Below the pieces are notes generated by a model. The model searched no databases and was not told the origin of the DNA. It saw only the letters and a list, made by a program, of their open reading frames with translations. Shown here one piece after another: positions 11,983-18,750 of a stretch of 26,675 nt of DNA (position 1 is its first letter; each line of letters opens with the position of its first letter). Both the position numbers and the translations under genes were made by a program. Source of the stretch: a virus; the IMG/VR virus record IMGVR_UViG_3300022602_000352, positions 1-26,675 of that record; one strand, written 5' to 3'.

Positions 11983-13194
11983 ATGGCAACAATGACTCTC
12001 GTGGCTAAACAAGCCCGTAAGAATAGGGCTAAGCCTTATAATAAGAAACAAGCGATTGTATCGTTTATTAAAAAGTTTAACCATCCGTTTGAAATGAAGG
12101 ACGACAGCATCGACCTTCGCGAAATGGCTAAGAACTTCAATGATGGCCCAATACCTGTAGAAAACATTCACCAGGCAATTGTAACTGTGCTAGGCCCACA
12201 GTATCACAAACTAACATTTAATTACGACCCAAGTGGTGGTAACTATCTAGGCTATGCCGCAGGCAAACGTCCTAAAGAATACTTTGACTACATTGATTGG
12301 AATCAATTGTACCTATGGACAATCTTCCAACGTGACGTAGCACCTAACCATGTAGAAAAGATTTACAAAGACTTTGATGAGTCTAGTGTAATCGTTCCGT
12401 GTATTATTAAAATTACACTGACTGACGGTCGTGTAGTTTATTGTGTGTGGGACGGACATCACACAATTCAAGTATGCCGTTTGAAAGGCTACACCAAGTT
12501 CCAAGCATGGGTAATTGACTTGGATCAATTTACTACTGCTGAAATTGAAGACGCTGGCTTTGGTGACACTGACGAAGAACGCATTAAGTTTGGTTGCTTT
12601 ATTGCAGGCACAAACATGCGCCGAATTAACGGCTTGAACAAGCGTCCATTAGCTCCATATGACGACTTTATGATTGGGTTAGAAACTCGTGACCCTAAGT
12701 TTATTGCAATGAATAATATTCTTGCACAATATAGATGTATGCCACGTCGACATGGAGATCGTGATGGGTCCTGGACGCAGATTAAGTCAGGCATTGAATG
12801 TTTTGATTTAGAAGGCGCACAAGGTCCTAGTGTTGGTGCATTTTGGAGTCGTGCTATTGCGTTCCAACGTAATCATTGGAAGAAAGGACATTTAGTCTTA
12901 GAGATTTATCGTCCTATGGCATATTTGTATGCGTGGGCAAATGTGCAAGGCGCTTCATTGCCAGCAACATTTGATGCAGAGCTTGCCAAAATGTTAAGCA
13001 AGCGATGGGGTGACGCAGAGTCTGTACAAGAAGGCATCAAGGAAAGTTATTGGAATGCTGTTAACTCACAAACGATAGTCGGTGAACAGCCTCAGCATGA
13101 CAAGTTCCGTGTACTAAATGGAATTATTAACTTCTACAAACAATCAGGCGGCAAAGCCATATTGCCTGCTCCTACTTGCCAGTGGAAGGTATAA
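11983..13194 (+). CDS. ParB-like domain protein
   Basis: The product has 403 residues. Residues about 115-180 contain FQRDVAPNHVEKIYKDFD, then VPCIIKITLTDGRVVYCVWD and DGHHTIQVCRLKGYTKFQAW. The order 'R.....V..I...F', strand, 'DGHH......LKGY' is the ParB/Srx N-terminal fold, in which the DGHH segment corresponds to the nucleotide-binding GxxR-type box. The C-terminal 200 residues are helical and unlike ParB of plasmids. Roles for such phage proteins range from CTP-dependent DNA binding to nuclease or kinase-like activity. The gene has AGGAAGT before the ATG and opens the rightward transcript. Confidence 0.75.
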   Translation: MATMTLVAKQARKNRAKPYNKKQAIVSFIKKFNHPFEMKDDSIDLREMAKNFNDGPIPVENIHQAIVTVLGPQYHKLTFNYDPSGGNYLGYAAGKRPKEYFDYIDWNQLYLWTIFQRDVAPNHVEKIYKDFDESSVIVPCIIKITLTDGRVVYCVWDGHHTIQVCRLKGYTKFQAWVIDLDQFTTAEIEDAGFGDTDEERIKFGCFIAGTNMRRINGLNKRPLAPYDDFMIGLETRDPKFIAMNNILAQYRCMPRRHGDRDGSWTQIKSGIECFDLEGAQGPSVGAFWSRAIAFQRNHWKKGHLVLEIYRPMAYLYAWANVQGASLPATFDAELAKMLSKRWGDAESVQEGIKESYWNAVNSQTIVGEQPQHDKFRVLNGIINFYKQSGGKAILPAPTCQWKV

Positions 13195-13195
13195 T

Positions 13196-13597
13196 ATGAA
13201 AAAAGGTTATAAAGGTTTTTATGCCTTTAATGACCCGATGGGTGCTCCTGATTCCAAAGCAGGAATCACGGGGCACTTTGAAGTTCGTTTAGGTGTATAT
13301 CAAAATAGCTATAGCCGTAACAGTCATGTAGCATGTTTCAATGTGTTGTATGTCGGGCCCTCTAGAGCAATTGAAAACTTAGAGAAAGCAGTCAAACAAG
13401 AGTTTGATTGGAGCATCGAACGTGATGGCCGCGGACACTCTGAATGGATCAGCGGCTGGACTACTAAAATGCTTGAAACAGAAATCGATAAGATTATCGA
13501 TGGATATAAATTTAAAGTTCAAAAGGTTCCTAAGAAGTTCCTCCCATTAACAGTCGACAATGTCAAAGATATGTATGCTTGGCTTGAAGAAAATTAA
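13196..13597 (+). CDS. GIY-YIG-like (T5orf172/MUG113 type) protein
   Basis: Start ATG 13196 lies 1 nt after the previous stop, with GGAAGG upstream. The 133-residue product has KGFYAFNDPMGAPDSKAGIT, then NVLYVGPSRAIENLEKAVKQ and HSEWISG. This follows the plan of the T5orf172 branch of the GIY-YIG superfamily: a degenerate first strand, KxGIT as the YIG equivalent, 'Y.(R/S)', then 'A...E..(V/L)', and EW near the end. Catalytic residues are partly replaced, so nuclease activity is uncertain. Confidence 0.65.
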   Translation: MKKGYKGFYAFNDPMGAPDSKAGITGHFEVRLGVYQNSYSRNSHVACFNVLYVGPSRAIENLEKAVKQEFDWSIERDGRGHSEWISGWTTKMLETEIDKIIDGYKFKVQKVPKKFLPLTVDNVKDMYAWLEEN

Positions 13598-13600
13598 ATA
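13593..13600 (+). promoter_or_regulatory. Late-promoter-like ATTAAATA overlapping a stop codon
   Basis: ATTAAATA includes the TAA of the preceding gene. In T4 spacing, with the last A at -6, transcription would start at 13606, the A of the epimerase ATG. No ribosome site is close to this ATG. Confidence 0.45.
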
Positions 13601-13605
13601 GTTGC

Positions 13606-14424
13606 ATGAGAATACTAGTAACAGGGCATGAGGGATTTATAGGAAAGAATATGCTAGCCTGGCTCAATCAAGAGGAAGGCTGGCATATTGATGGATACGA
13701 ATGGCATCCAACAGAACGTCCAGATGTCAGTGGATATGATTGGGTAATACACTTAGGTGCTATTGCTGACATGACATACACTGATGTAGATCAAATCTTA
13801 AAACAGAACTTTGAGTTTAGCCAATGGCTATTCAACGAATGTAATCTGCACGGTGTTAATTTGCAGTATGCTAGTTCTAGTTCAGTATACGGCGACACCA
13901 AAGACTTTAGTGAAACAGCACATTGCCATCCACAAACTCCTTATGCTTGGAGCAAGTATCTATTTGATCGTTGGTGGCCTCAACAAGATGTACGTATCTA
14001 TGTACAAGGATTTCGTTACTTTAATGTCTACGGCAAATGGATGCACTTGCGTGGCAAACGTTCTAACGCTATTGTTAAATGGCGTGAACAGGCTCGTAAG
14101 GAAGGCAAAATTACTGTATGGGAAAATTCTGAGAACATCTATAGAGATTGGACATGGGTGGGCGATGTTTGCCGACTGCACATAGACTTTATTAAAGGAG
14201 TTTATGGCTCGGGCATTTGGAACTGCGGTGCCGGACTAGCACATAGCTTCTTAGACATTGCAGAAGAAATAGCCGAGCAAGAAGGTGTAGAGCTAGAGTT
14301 TGTACCTGTGCCCGAAGCAGAAAAAACACGTTTTAGACATAGAACTAAAGCAGATCTACGACACTTAAAAGAAACAATAGGCAAACGTAAATGGTTAAAT
14401 GTATTTGAGTTCCTAGCAGAATAA
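13606..14424 (+). CDS. NAD(P)-dependent sugar-nucleotide epimerase, HldD-like
   Basis: The product has 272 residues and an extended short-chain-dehydrogenase fold. MRILVTGHEGFIG (GxxGxxG) binds NAD(P), ASSSSVYG carries the catalytic Ser region, and Tyr113-x3-Lys117 lies in YAWSKYLF. FRYFNVYG and the C-terminal RDWTWVGDV are typical of nucleotide-sugar epimerases. The sequence most resembles ADP-L-glycero-D-mannoheptose 6-epimerase, which makes the heptose of lipopolysaccharide core. A phage copy might alter the host surface or supply sugar for glycosylation. The exact substrate is inference. Confidence 0.8.
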   Translation: MRILVTGHEGFIGKNMLAWLNQEEGWHIDGYEWHPTERPDVSGYDWVIHLGAIADMTYTDVDQILKQNFEFSQWLFNECNLHGVNLQYASSSSVYGDTKDFSETAHCHPQTPYAWSKYLFDRWWPQQDVRIYVQGFRYFNVYGKWMHLRGKRSNAIVKWREQARKEGKITVWENSENIYRDWTWVGDVCRLHIDFIKGVYGSGIWNCGAGLAHSFLDIAEEIAEQEGVELEFVPVPEAEKTRFRHRTKADLRHLKETIGKRKWLNVFEFLAE

Positions 14425-14427
14425 ATA
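14420..14427 (+). promoter_or_regulatory. Late-promoter-like AATAAATA
   Basis: AATAAATA overlaps the TAA of the epimerase gene. The predicted start is about 14433, 2 nt before the ATG at 14435. No ribosome site is seen. The stretch up to the ATG (ATAAATACATTACTATG) is nearly repeated before the hemA ATG on the other strand. Confidence 0.55.
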
Positions 14428-14434
14428 CATTACT

Positions 14435-15058
14435 ATGAAAACTTCTGAACTATTAAACGAATCTACCCCAACTAAAACACCTCCTAGCAAGCCACGTAAC
14501 TTCGTAGCTAAGAATGCTAAGGGCGGTGGCGCTGGCGCACACAAAGATAAGTCTAAGACTATTCCTCGTAAGGAAAAGCATAAGAAAGCTGAACCTATGT
14601 TTGAGGAACCAGAAGGAGATACTCTTAAAAATAGCCTACATACAATTATCCGTGTAGCAACAGAATTAGACAAACGTTTAGATGTTAACGATCAATTTCC
14701 AGAATGGGTAAGTGAAAAAGTTGGTGCTGTCCGTGAACTAATGGTTGGTGTAATGGATTATGTAATTAGTGCTCAAGAAATGCATGAATCACAACATCCA
14801 GTATGTGGACACTGTGGTCATAGACATGAAGTACAGTTAGACGAGCGAGGCAAGGCTAGTCGTAAATTATGTTTAAGTTCTAAGCCAGACAGTGAACTAG
14901 GTGCTAGCAATTTAGCATCATGCAAGTCACAAGGTCTACGTGCCCGAGAAGGTAATAAATCACACAAATTAGGCAAGAGCCCTAAGAGCCGTGTTAAGAT
15001 GGACGGACATAGAATTAAAGGCGCCAAGTACGGCGGACCACTTCCAGACTGGAGTTAA
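14435..15058 (+). CDS. Probable virion/internal protein with capsid-targeting-like N-terminus
   Basis: The product has 207 residues and begins MKTSELLNES, like the MKxxE(L/I)(L/I)xE tag described under findings. A basic, Gly-rich disordered segment follows (AKGGGAGAHKDKSKT), then a helical block (LKNSLHTIIRVATELDKRL, EWVSEKVGAVRELM, VMDYVISAQEM), a Cys/His pair (CGHCGHRHEV) that could bind zinc, and a basic tail ending GGPLPDW. The alternating basic and folded parts suit a DNA-associated capsid protein. Late-type promoter upstream. Function inferred, not shown. Confidence 0.65.
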   Translation: MKTSELLNESTPTKTPPSKPRNFVAKNAKGGGAGAHKDKSKTIPRKEKHKKAEPMFEEPEGDTLKNSLHTIIRVATELDKRLDVNDQFPEWVSEKVGAVRELMVGVMDYVISAQEMHESQHPVCGHCGHRHEVQLDERGKASRKLCLSSKPDSELGASNLASCKSQGLRAREGNKSHKLGKSPKSRVKMDGHRIKGAKYGGPLPDWS

Positions 15059-15059
15059 T

Positions 15060-15608
15060 GTGCGTGTATTTGAAATCATTAGAGAAGATGCCTTCCAAGA
15101 CTTTTTAGCTAGAGACTTGTCTGACATTGGCGGTGGCAAAGGAATACTTGGCGCACTTACTGGCAATAAAGACGATGCCAGTACTGGTGCAAGTCCTGAT
15201 GCCAGTTCCGGATCCAACACTAAAATTTCTGTAGGTAATACCCCTAATGACTCTGGCGGTATGCCTGTTAATGGAACAGTAACAAGCAAGTTTGGTTGGA
15301 GAATGAGAGGACACCATAATGGCGTAGACATTGCTGTTCCTGTAGGTACTCCAGTAAAGTCTCCACTAAGCGGAGTAGTTAGCAAAACAGGTTCAGATAA
15401 TATGAATGGAAACTTTGTTGCTGTTAAGAATGGCAATGAAGAAAACTTATTTTTACATTTGTCAAAGATTAACGTATCAAATGGACAGCAAGTTAAAAAA
15501 GGTGATGTAATCGGGCTATCTGGTAGTACAGGACATTCAACTGGTCCACATTTACATTGGGAAAAACGTGTCGCAGGCAATGCTGTAGATCCAATGACAA
15601 CCGCGTAA
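15060..15608 (+). CDS. M23-family murein endopeptidase with N-terminal tag
   Basis: GTG 15060 is the start: GGAG ends 5 nt upstream, and the next residues (RVFEIIREDAFQDF) match the neighbour's N-terminus. An upstream frame to 14991 overlaps the previous gene. The 182-residue product has the tag (1-26), a Gly/Ser/Asp linker, and an M23 domain with zinc ligands His86 and Asp90 (HHNGVD) and His166 in PHLHW, plus His133 and His164 for catalysis. M23 enzymes cut peptide cross-links of peptidoglycan. There is no signal peptide, so delivery is probably by the virion. Confidence 0.85.
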   Translation: MRVFEIIREDAFQDFLARDLSDIGGGKGILGALTGNKDDASTGASPDASSGSNTKISVGNTPNDSGGMPVNGTVTSKFGWRMRGHHNGVDIAVPVGTPVKSPLSGVVSKTGSDNMNGNFVAVKNGNEENLFLHLSKINVSNGQQVKKGDVIGLSGSTGHSTGPHLHWEKRVAGNAVDPMTTA

Positions 15609-15614
15609 CTAATT

Positions 15615-16196
15615 ATGAAAATTATAGATATTATTAAAGAAGATGCCTTCCAAGACTTTTTATCCAAAGACTTGTCGGATATTGGAGGCGGTTCTATTTT
15701 AGATAAAATTGCAGGAACAGACGGCAAAGATGATAGCAGTAACAAAACTTCTACTAGTTTTGTAAGCGCCGGCGGAGCAGTTAGTCCTAAAGAAATTAAG
15801 TCATACTTGTTGAGCAGAGGGTTTGATAATAATCAAGCCGCTGGACTAATAGTAAACATTAAATGGGAAAGTCATTTCAAACCAGGTGCGTATGTTAGCA
15901 GTGACAATCATCAAGGACCAAGCGGCGGACTAATGGGGTTTCATGATCCTAAGTCTGATGGACGAGGAAACTTTAGCGACATGGTTGCGTTCTGCGGTGG
16001 CGGCAATGCTTGGCAAACTGACTGGCAAAAACAATTAGACTTTGCATTAGGTAAACAACTTGGACAAAAGTACAAGGCTACTAAATTTAGTAATCCAGGT
16101 GAAGCAGCCGCATGGTGGGTTAAGAATTATGAAAAGCCTGCCAACATATCACAGCAAGCATCTGCCAGAGCTAAGGATGCCGCGCAGTACGCATAA
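15615..16196 (+). CDS. Phage tail-type lysozyme with the same N-terminal tag
   Basis: The product has 193 residues. Residues 1-26 (MKIIDIIKEDAFQDFLSKDL, then SDIGGG) repeat the neighbour's tag. The domain after about residue 56 follows the phage tail lysozyme plan (Phage_lysozyme2 type): SYLLSRGFDNNQAAGLIVNI, a candidate catalytic Glu85 in IKWESHFKPGAY, then GLMGFHDPKSDGRGNFSDM, and AAAWWVKNYEKP near the end. It should cut the glycan strand while the neighbour cuts peptides. The pair is 6 nt apart, without its own promoter. Confidence 0.8.
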   Translation: MKIIDIIKEDAFQDFLSKDLSDIGGGSILDKIAGTDGKDDSSNKTSTSFVSAGGAVSPKEIKSYLLSRGFDNNQAAGLIVNIKWESHFKPGAYVSSDNHQGPSGGLMGFHDPKSDGRGNFSDMVAFCGGGNAWQTDWQKQLDFALGKQLGQKYKATKFSNPGEAAAWWVKNYEKPANISQQASARAKDAAQYA

Positions 16197-16202
16197 TAAA
16201 TA
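16195..16202 (+). promoter_or_regulatory. Late-promoter-like AATAAATA
   Basis: It overlaps the TAA of the lysozyme gene. With T4 spacing the start would be at 16208, exactly the A of the next ATG, and no ribosome site is visible. Confidence 0.55.
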
Positions 16203-16207
16203 TCTGC

Positions 16208-16756
16208 ATGGAACTAATAGGTAATTTATTAATCGCACCCCCCGCCGTAAAATCTACATTCTGGCACAAATCTGTAATACTACTAACTGAACACCATGGA
16301 CAAGGCAGTGTTGGGCTTGTACTTGGTAGACGCAGTGATCTCACAGTAAAACAATTTGGAGCCCAGTTGGGATTTACTATCAATCAGCCAGGACATCTTT
16401 ATGTAGGCGGTCCTGTTAATAATCAAAGTCTAAGTTTTTTACACACTAACGAATGGGTTAGTAAAAATACTATGCAAATAAACGATAAGTTTAGTGTAAG
16501 TTCTGCAGAAGACATACTACCCAGAATGGCTATTGGTGATGTTCCAATCAAATGGCGATTATTTTTAGGCATGTGCGGTTGGGGAACTGGGCAATTAATG
16601 GGCGAGCTCAAAGGTAAAGCACCCTGGAATCATAACACAAGTTGGTGTACTGCTTCAGCTGATTTGGACTTAGTTTTTGACAATGATGGCAAAGATCAAT
16701 GGTGTCAAGCATTAGATCGTTCCGCTTCGGAATTTGCCCAAAATATACTGGCATAA
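16208..16756 (+). CDS. YqgE/AlgH family protein
   Basis: The product has 182 residues, as usual for the family. The start is MELIGNLLIAPPAVKSTFWH, followed by SVILLTEHHGQGSVGLVLGR and YVGGPVNNQSLSFLHT, which are the family's conserved blocks (L.G.(F/L)L.A.P, F..(S/T)V(I/V).(L/I).EH...G..G(L/I)(V/I).., (Y/F).GGPV). The C-terminal FLGMCGWGTGQLMGELKGKA and APWNHN match as well. Bacterial members (UPF0301) have an unclear regulatory role. A phage copy is unusual and stands between wall hydrolases and an HNH gene. Confidence 0.85.
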   Translation: MELIGNLLIAPPAVKSTFWHKSVILLTEHHGQGSVGLVLGRRSDLTVKQFGAQLGFTINQPGHLYVGGPVNNQSLSFLHTNEWVSKNTMQINDKFSVSSAEDILPRMAIGDVPIKWRLFLGMCGWGTGQLMGELKGKAPWNHNTSWCTASADLDLVFDNDGKDQWCQALDRSASEFAQNILA

Positions 16757-16762
16757 TGGTTC

Positions 16763-16791
16763 TTGACTTAAATACAAAGTGAGCGTATAAT
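16763..16791 (+). promoter_or_regulatory. Strong sigma70 promoter before the HNH gene
   Basis: TTGACT (16763-16768), 17-bp spacer, perfect TATAAT (16786-16791). It makes the HNH/DUF454 pair an independent, probably early, unit inside the otherwise late-looking region. Confidence 0.9.
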
Positions 16792-16840
16792 ATATACTTC
16801 ATAGGTTGGGTCTGTAAACACAACGAAAGAGGTAATCAAA

Positions 16841-17356
16841 ATGGCAGATACTCTGCTACTTAATGCTGACGGCTTGCCAGTAAGCTACATGCCATTAAGC
16901 ACATTAATTTGGGAAGATGCTATCAAGTACATGGTCTTAGATAAGGCTGATGTATTGCTATGGCACGAAAATTGGATTGTTCACTCAGCCAATTGGGAAA
17001 CCCAAGTACCTTCAGTAATGATGCTTCGTGAATATATGAAGCCAAAGGTTACAGTACGATTCAGCCGTCAAAATATCTATTTGCGTGATGGAGGTACTTG
17101 TGCCTACTGCTCAAAGCCTGTTGAACGTAAAGAAGCTACACTAGATCACGTAACTCCAGTTTCAAAGGGTGGTAAGACTACCTGGGAAAATTGTGTAACC
17201 GCGTGTGCTCCATGCAACTCTAACAAGAGTGACGCAACTAAGGGCTGGAAACCAAAATTCAAACCTTACAAGCCTGACTTCTACGAATTAGTAAATAAGC
17301 GTAAGAAGGAAGAATTCAACGTAAGGTTTAAAGAATGGAACCAATTTCTAAATTAA
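16841..17356 (+). CDS. HNH endonuclease
   Basis: The product has 171 residues. The N-terminal half (TLLLNADGLPVSYMPLSTLI … WHENWIVHSANW) is the domain that often precedes HNH in bacteria and phages. The nuclease core has Cys87/Cys90 (CAYC), LDHVTPVSKGG with Asp102-His103, Asn117 in ENCV, and Cys122-x2-Cys125 followed by NSNKSD. Both zinc Cys pairs and the HNH residues are present, so an active DNA nicking or cutting enzyme is expected. In phages such genes act as homing enzymes or help packaging. AGAGG stands before the ATG. Confidence 0.85.
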   Translation: MADTLLLNADGLPVSYMPLSTLIWEDAIKYMVLDKADVLLWHENWIVHSANWETQVPSVMMLREYMKPKVTVRFSRQNIYLRDGGTCAYCSKPVERKEATLDHVTPVSKGGKTTWENCVTACAPCNSNKSDATKGWKPKFKPYKPDFYELVNKRKKEEFNVRFKEWNQFLN

Positions 17357-17763
17357 AAAAAGCAATGTGGATGACTCTAGGCTTTCTATGCCTAGGGTTA
17401 GCCTACATAGGACTAATAACTCCGGGTATTCCTTGGAGTACTCCAACAGTAGGTGCCGCCTATTGTTTTAGCAAAGGCTCTGAACGTATGCACAACTGGA
17501 TCATGAATCATAAGATTTTTGGTCCGTTTCTGCGTGGCTGGGCAGAGAAGCGTGTGTTCCCAGTTAAGGCACGTTGGTTAATGGTCTTGACTATGGACAC
17601 TAGTTTAATTATTATGTGGTTCACTACACATAATTGGAAAGCAGTAGCCGGCACAGCCTTGCTAATGTTCCTAGTATGCGTATGGGCATTACGTTATCCT
17701 AAGAGCGTAGAAGATCACGACTCTCGAATAGCCAAAGGTAAAAAAGTAGGTTGGTTCAAATAA
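17335..17763 (+). CDS. DUF454 (YbaN-like) inner-membrane protein
   Basis: The product has 142 residues and overlaps the HNH gene by 22 nt in another frame. KKAMWMTLGFLCLGLAYIGL then ITPGIPWSTPTVGAAYCFSK is the family start, with GxxxPxLPT-like residues between the first two hydrophobic parts. PFLRGWAEKRVFPVKARW follows, then two more hydrophobic segments and ALRYP. Three to four membrane passes. The function of the family is unknown. In a phage it may alter the host membrane. Confidence 0.8.
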   Translation: MEPISKLKKAMWMTLGFLCLGLAYIGLITPGIPWSTPTVGAAYCFSKGSERMHNWIMNHKIFGPFLRGWAEKRVFPVKARWLMVLTMDTSLIIMWFTTHNWKAVAGTALLMFLVCVWALRYPKSVEDHDSRIAKGKKVGWFK

Positions 17764-17772
17764 AGGGTAAAT

Positions 17773-17800
17773 AGTAGTACTTTATTAAAGGAGTACTACT
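17773..17800 (+). promoter_or_regulatory. RBS hairpin before the secreted nuclease gene
   Basis: A perfect 9-bp inverted repeat (AGTAGTACT 17773-17781 / AGTACTACT 17792-17800) surrounds a 10-nt loop ending in AAAGG, with the G of AAAGGAG just before the second arm. It could hold the ribosome site of the gene at 17803 partly closed. GGTAAATA at 17766-17773 upstream is a weak late-promoter candidate. Confidence 0.6.
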
Positions 17801-17802
17801 CA

Positions 17803-18624
17803 ATGAAAAAATATCTATTAGGCTTGGTTTTAGCCTTAGTTGCATCTAGCAGTTTTGCCTGGACACAACGTCAACCATTTCCTCCAGCACAATGTCAAGC
17901 ACATGCACCATACGGCTTTCCACAAGCACAAGGTGTTCAGCCACTATGCCAACAAGCATATCTAGTTGGATATGATGCGGCTGCTAAATTACCAAAGTAT
18001 GTAACATATGAACTACTACCACAAAATGCTCTTGGCTGTGTAGCTCGTACTAACGCATTTGCCGCTAACCAATTTGTACCTAATGGAGCAGTTCCAGGTG
18101 ACTATGCTGGTACAGGATACGACAAAGGACATATGGCACCAGATGGGGATTTGTCCTGGGACCCACAAGTGGAATACGAATCATTCTTGATGACAAACAT
18201 GAGTCCACAGGCTGGGTCATTAAATCGTGGAATTTGGAAATTACTGGAAACTTCTGTCCGAGGCTGGGCAGTCCAACGCAATCAGAGCTACACAGTATAT
18301 GTGGGCGGGGTATATGGCGCTGGTGACAAGACAATTGGTAAAGGTGTAGTTGTTCCACACGGATTCTACAAGATTGTTATCAATAATGCTACAGGTGAAG
18401 TTGCAGGTTGGGCATTCCCACACGTTGCACCATATCCTAACCTAGGCAATGACCTAACTAAATTCCGTTTGCCAATTGCACAAATTGAACAAGCAGGTGG
18501 TGTTAAGTTTGCTTTCCCAGCTAATGCTAAAGAACTAGCACCTGGACAAGAATGGCCTGTAGATTTTGGAGCATTGACTCAAGCCAAGAGAAACAAGTGT
18601 GGAGCTAATGCTTCAGCTGACTGA
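17803..18624 (+). CDS. Secreted DNA/RNA non-specific endonuclease (NUC1 family)
   Basis: The product has 273 residues. Residues 1-19 (MKKYLLGLVLALVASSSFA) are a signal peptide with an AFA-type cleavage site. The catalytic block YDKGHMAPDGDLSW has Asp107-Lys108-Gly109-His110 (DRGH variant), followed by NMSPQAGSLNRGIWKLLE with Asn141 as magnesium ligand and Glu149. This is the ββα-metal nuclease family that degrades DNA and RNA. An exported nuclease could clear extracellular or periplasmic DNA, for example that of competing phages, or release nucleotides. Start with AAAGGAG in a hairpin loop. Confidence 0.88.
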   Translation: MKKYLLGLVLALVASSSFAWTQRQPFPPAQCQAHAPYGFPQAQGVQPLCQQAYLVGYDAAAKLPKYVTYELLPQNALGCVARTNAFAANQFVPNGAVPGDYAGTGYDKGHMAPDGDLSWDPQVEYESFLMTNMSPQAGSLNRGIWKLLETSVRGWAVQRNQSYTVYVGGVYGAGDKTIGKGVVVPHGFYKIVINNATGEVAGWAFPHVAPYPNLGNDLTKFRLPIAQIEQAGGVKFAFPANAKELAPGQEWPVDFGALTQAKRNKCGANASAD

Positions 18625-18709
18625 TCCAAACAACAATCCGGATAAATACCCTGTATATCCCGAAGATGATGGCTACGACACTCCAAAGAATCCTTACAGT
18701 CCTGTATGA
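18608..18709 (+). CDS. 33-residue acidic Pro/Tyr-rich peptide
   Basis: ATG 18608 lies inside the end of the nuclease gene in another frame, and TGA at 18709. The peptide contains DPNNNPDKYPVYPEDDGYDT and ends NPYSPV. The composition is unlike a random frame. It may be a small adaptor or simply a relic. There is no strong ribosome site, so expression would depend on coupling to the nuclease. GATAAATA at 18641-18648 inside it may serve the next gene. Confidence 0.4.
   Translation: MLQLTDPNNNPDKYPVYPEDDGYDTPKNPYSPV
18641..18648 (+). promoter_or_regulatory. Late-promoter-like GATAAATA
   Basis: This matches NATAAATA, about 100 nt upstream of the modular-protein gene at 18751. Its leader would be normal in length, unlike the leaderless cases. 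Confidence 0.4.
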
Positions 18710-18750
18710 GTGTCTAGCCCGTCTAGGGTGCGGATTAGGTGGATTACCAT

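Noticed and set aside
14969-15745. A 258-codon open frame on the minus strand
   Set aside because: It lies opposite the M23 and tag-bearing genes, has low-complexity Pro/Leu/Ser sequence and no ribosome site. It is the antisense shadow of real plus-strand genes.
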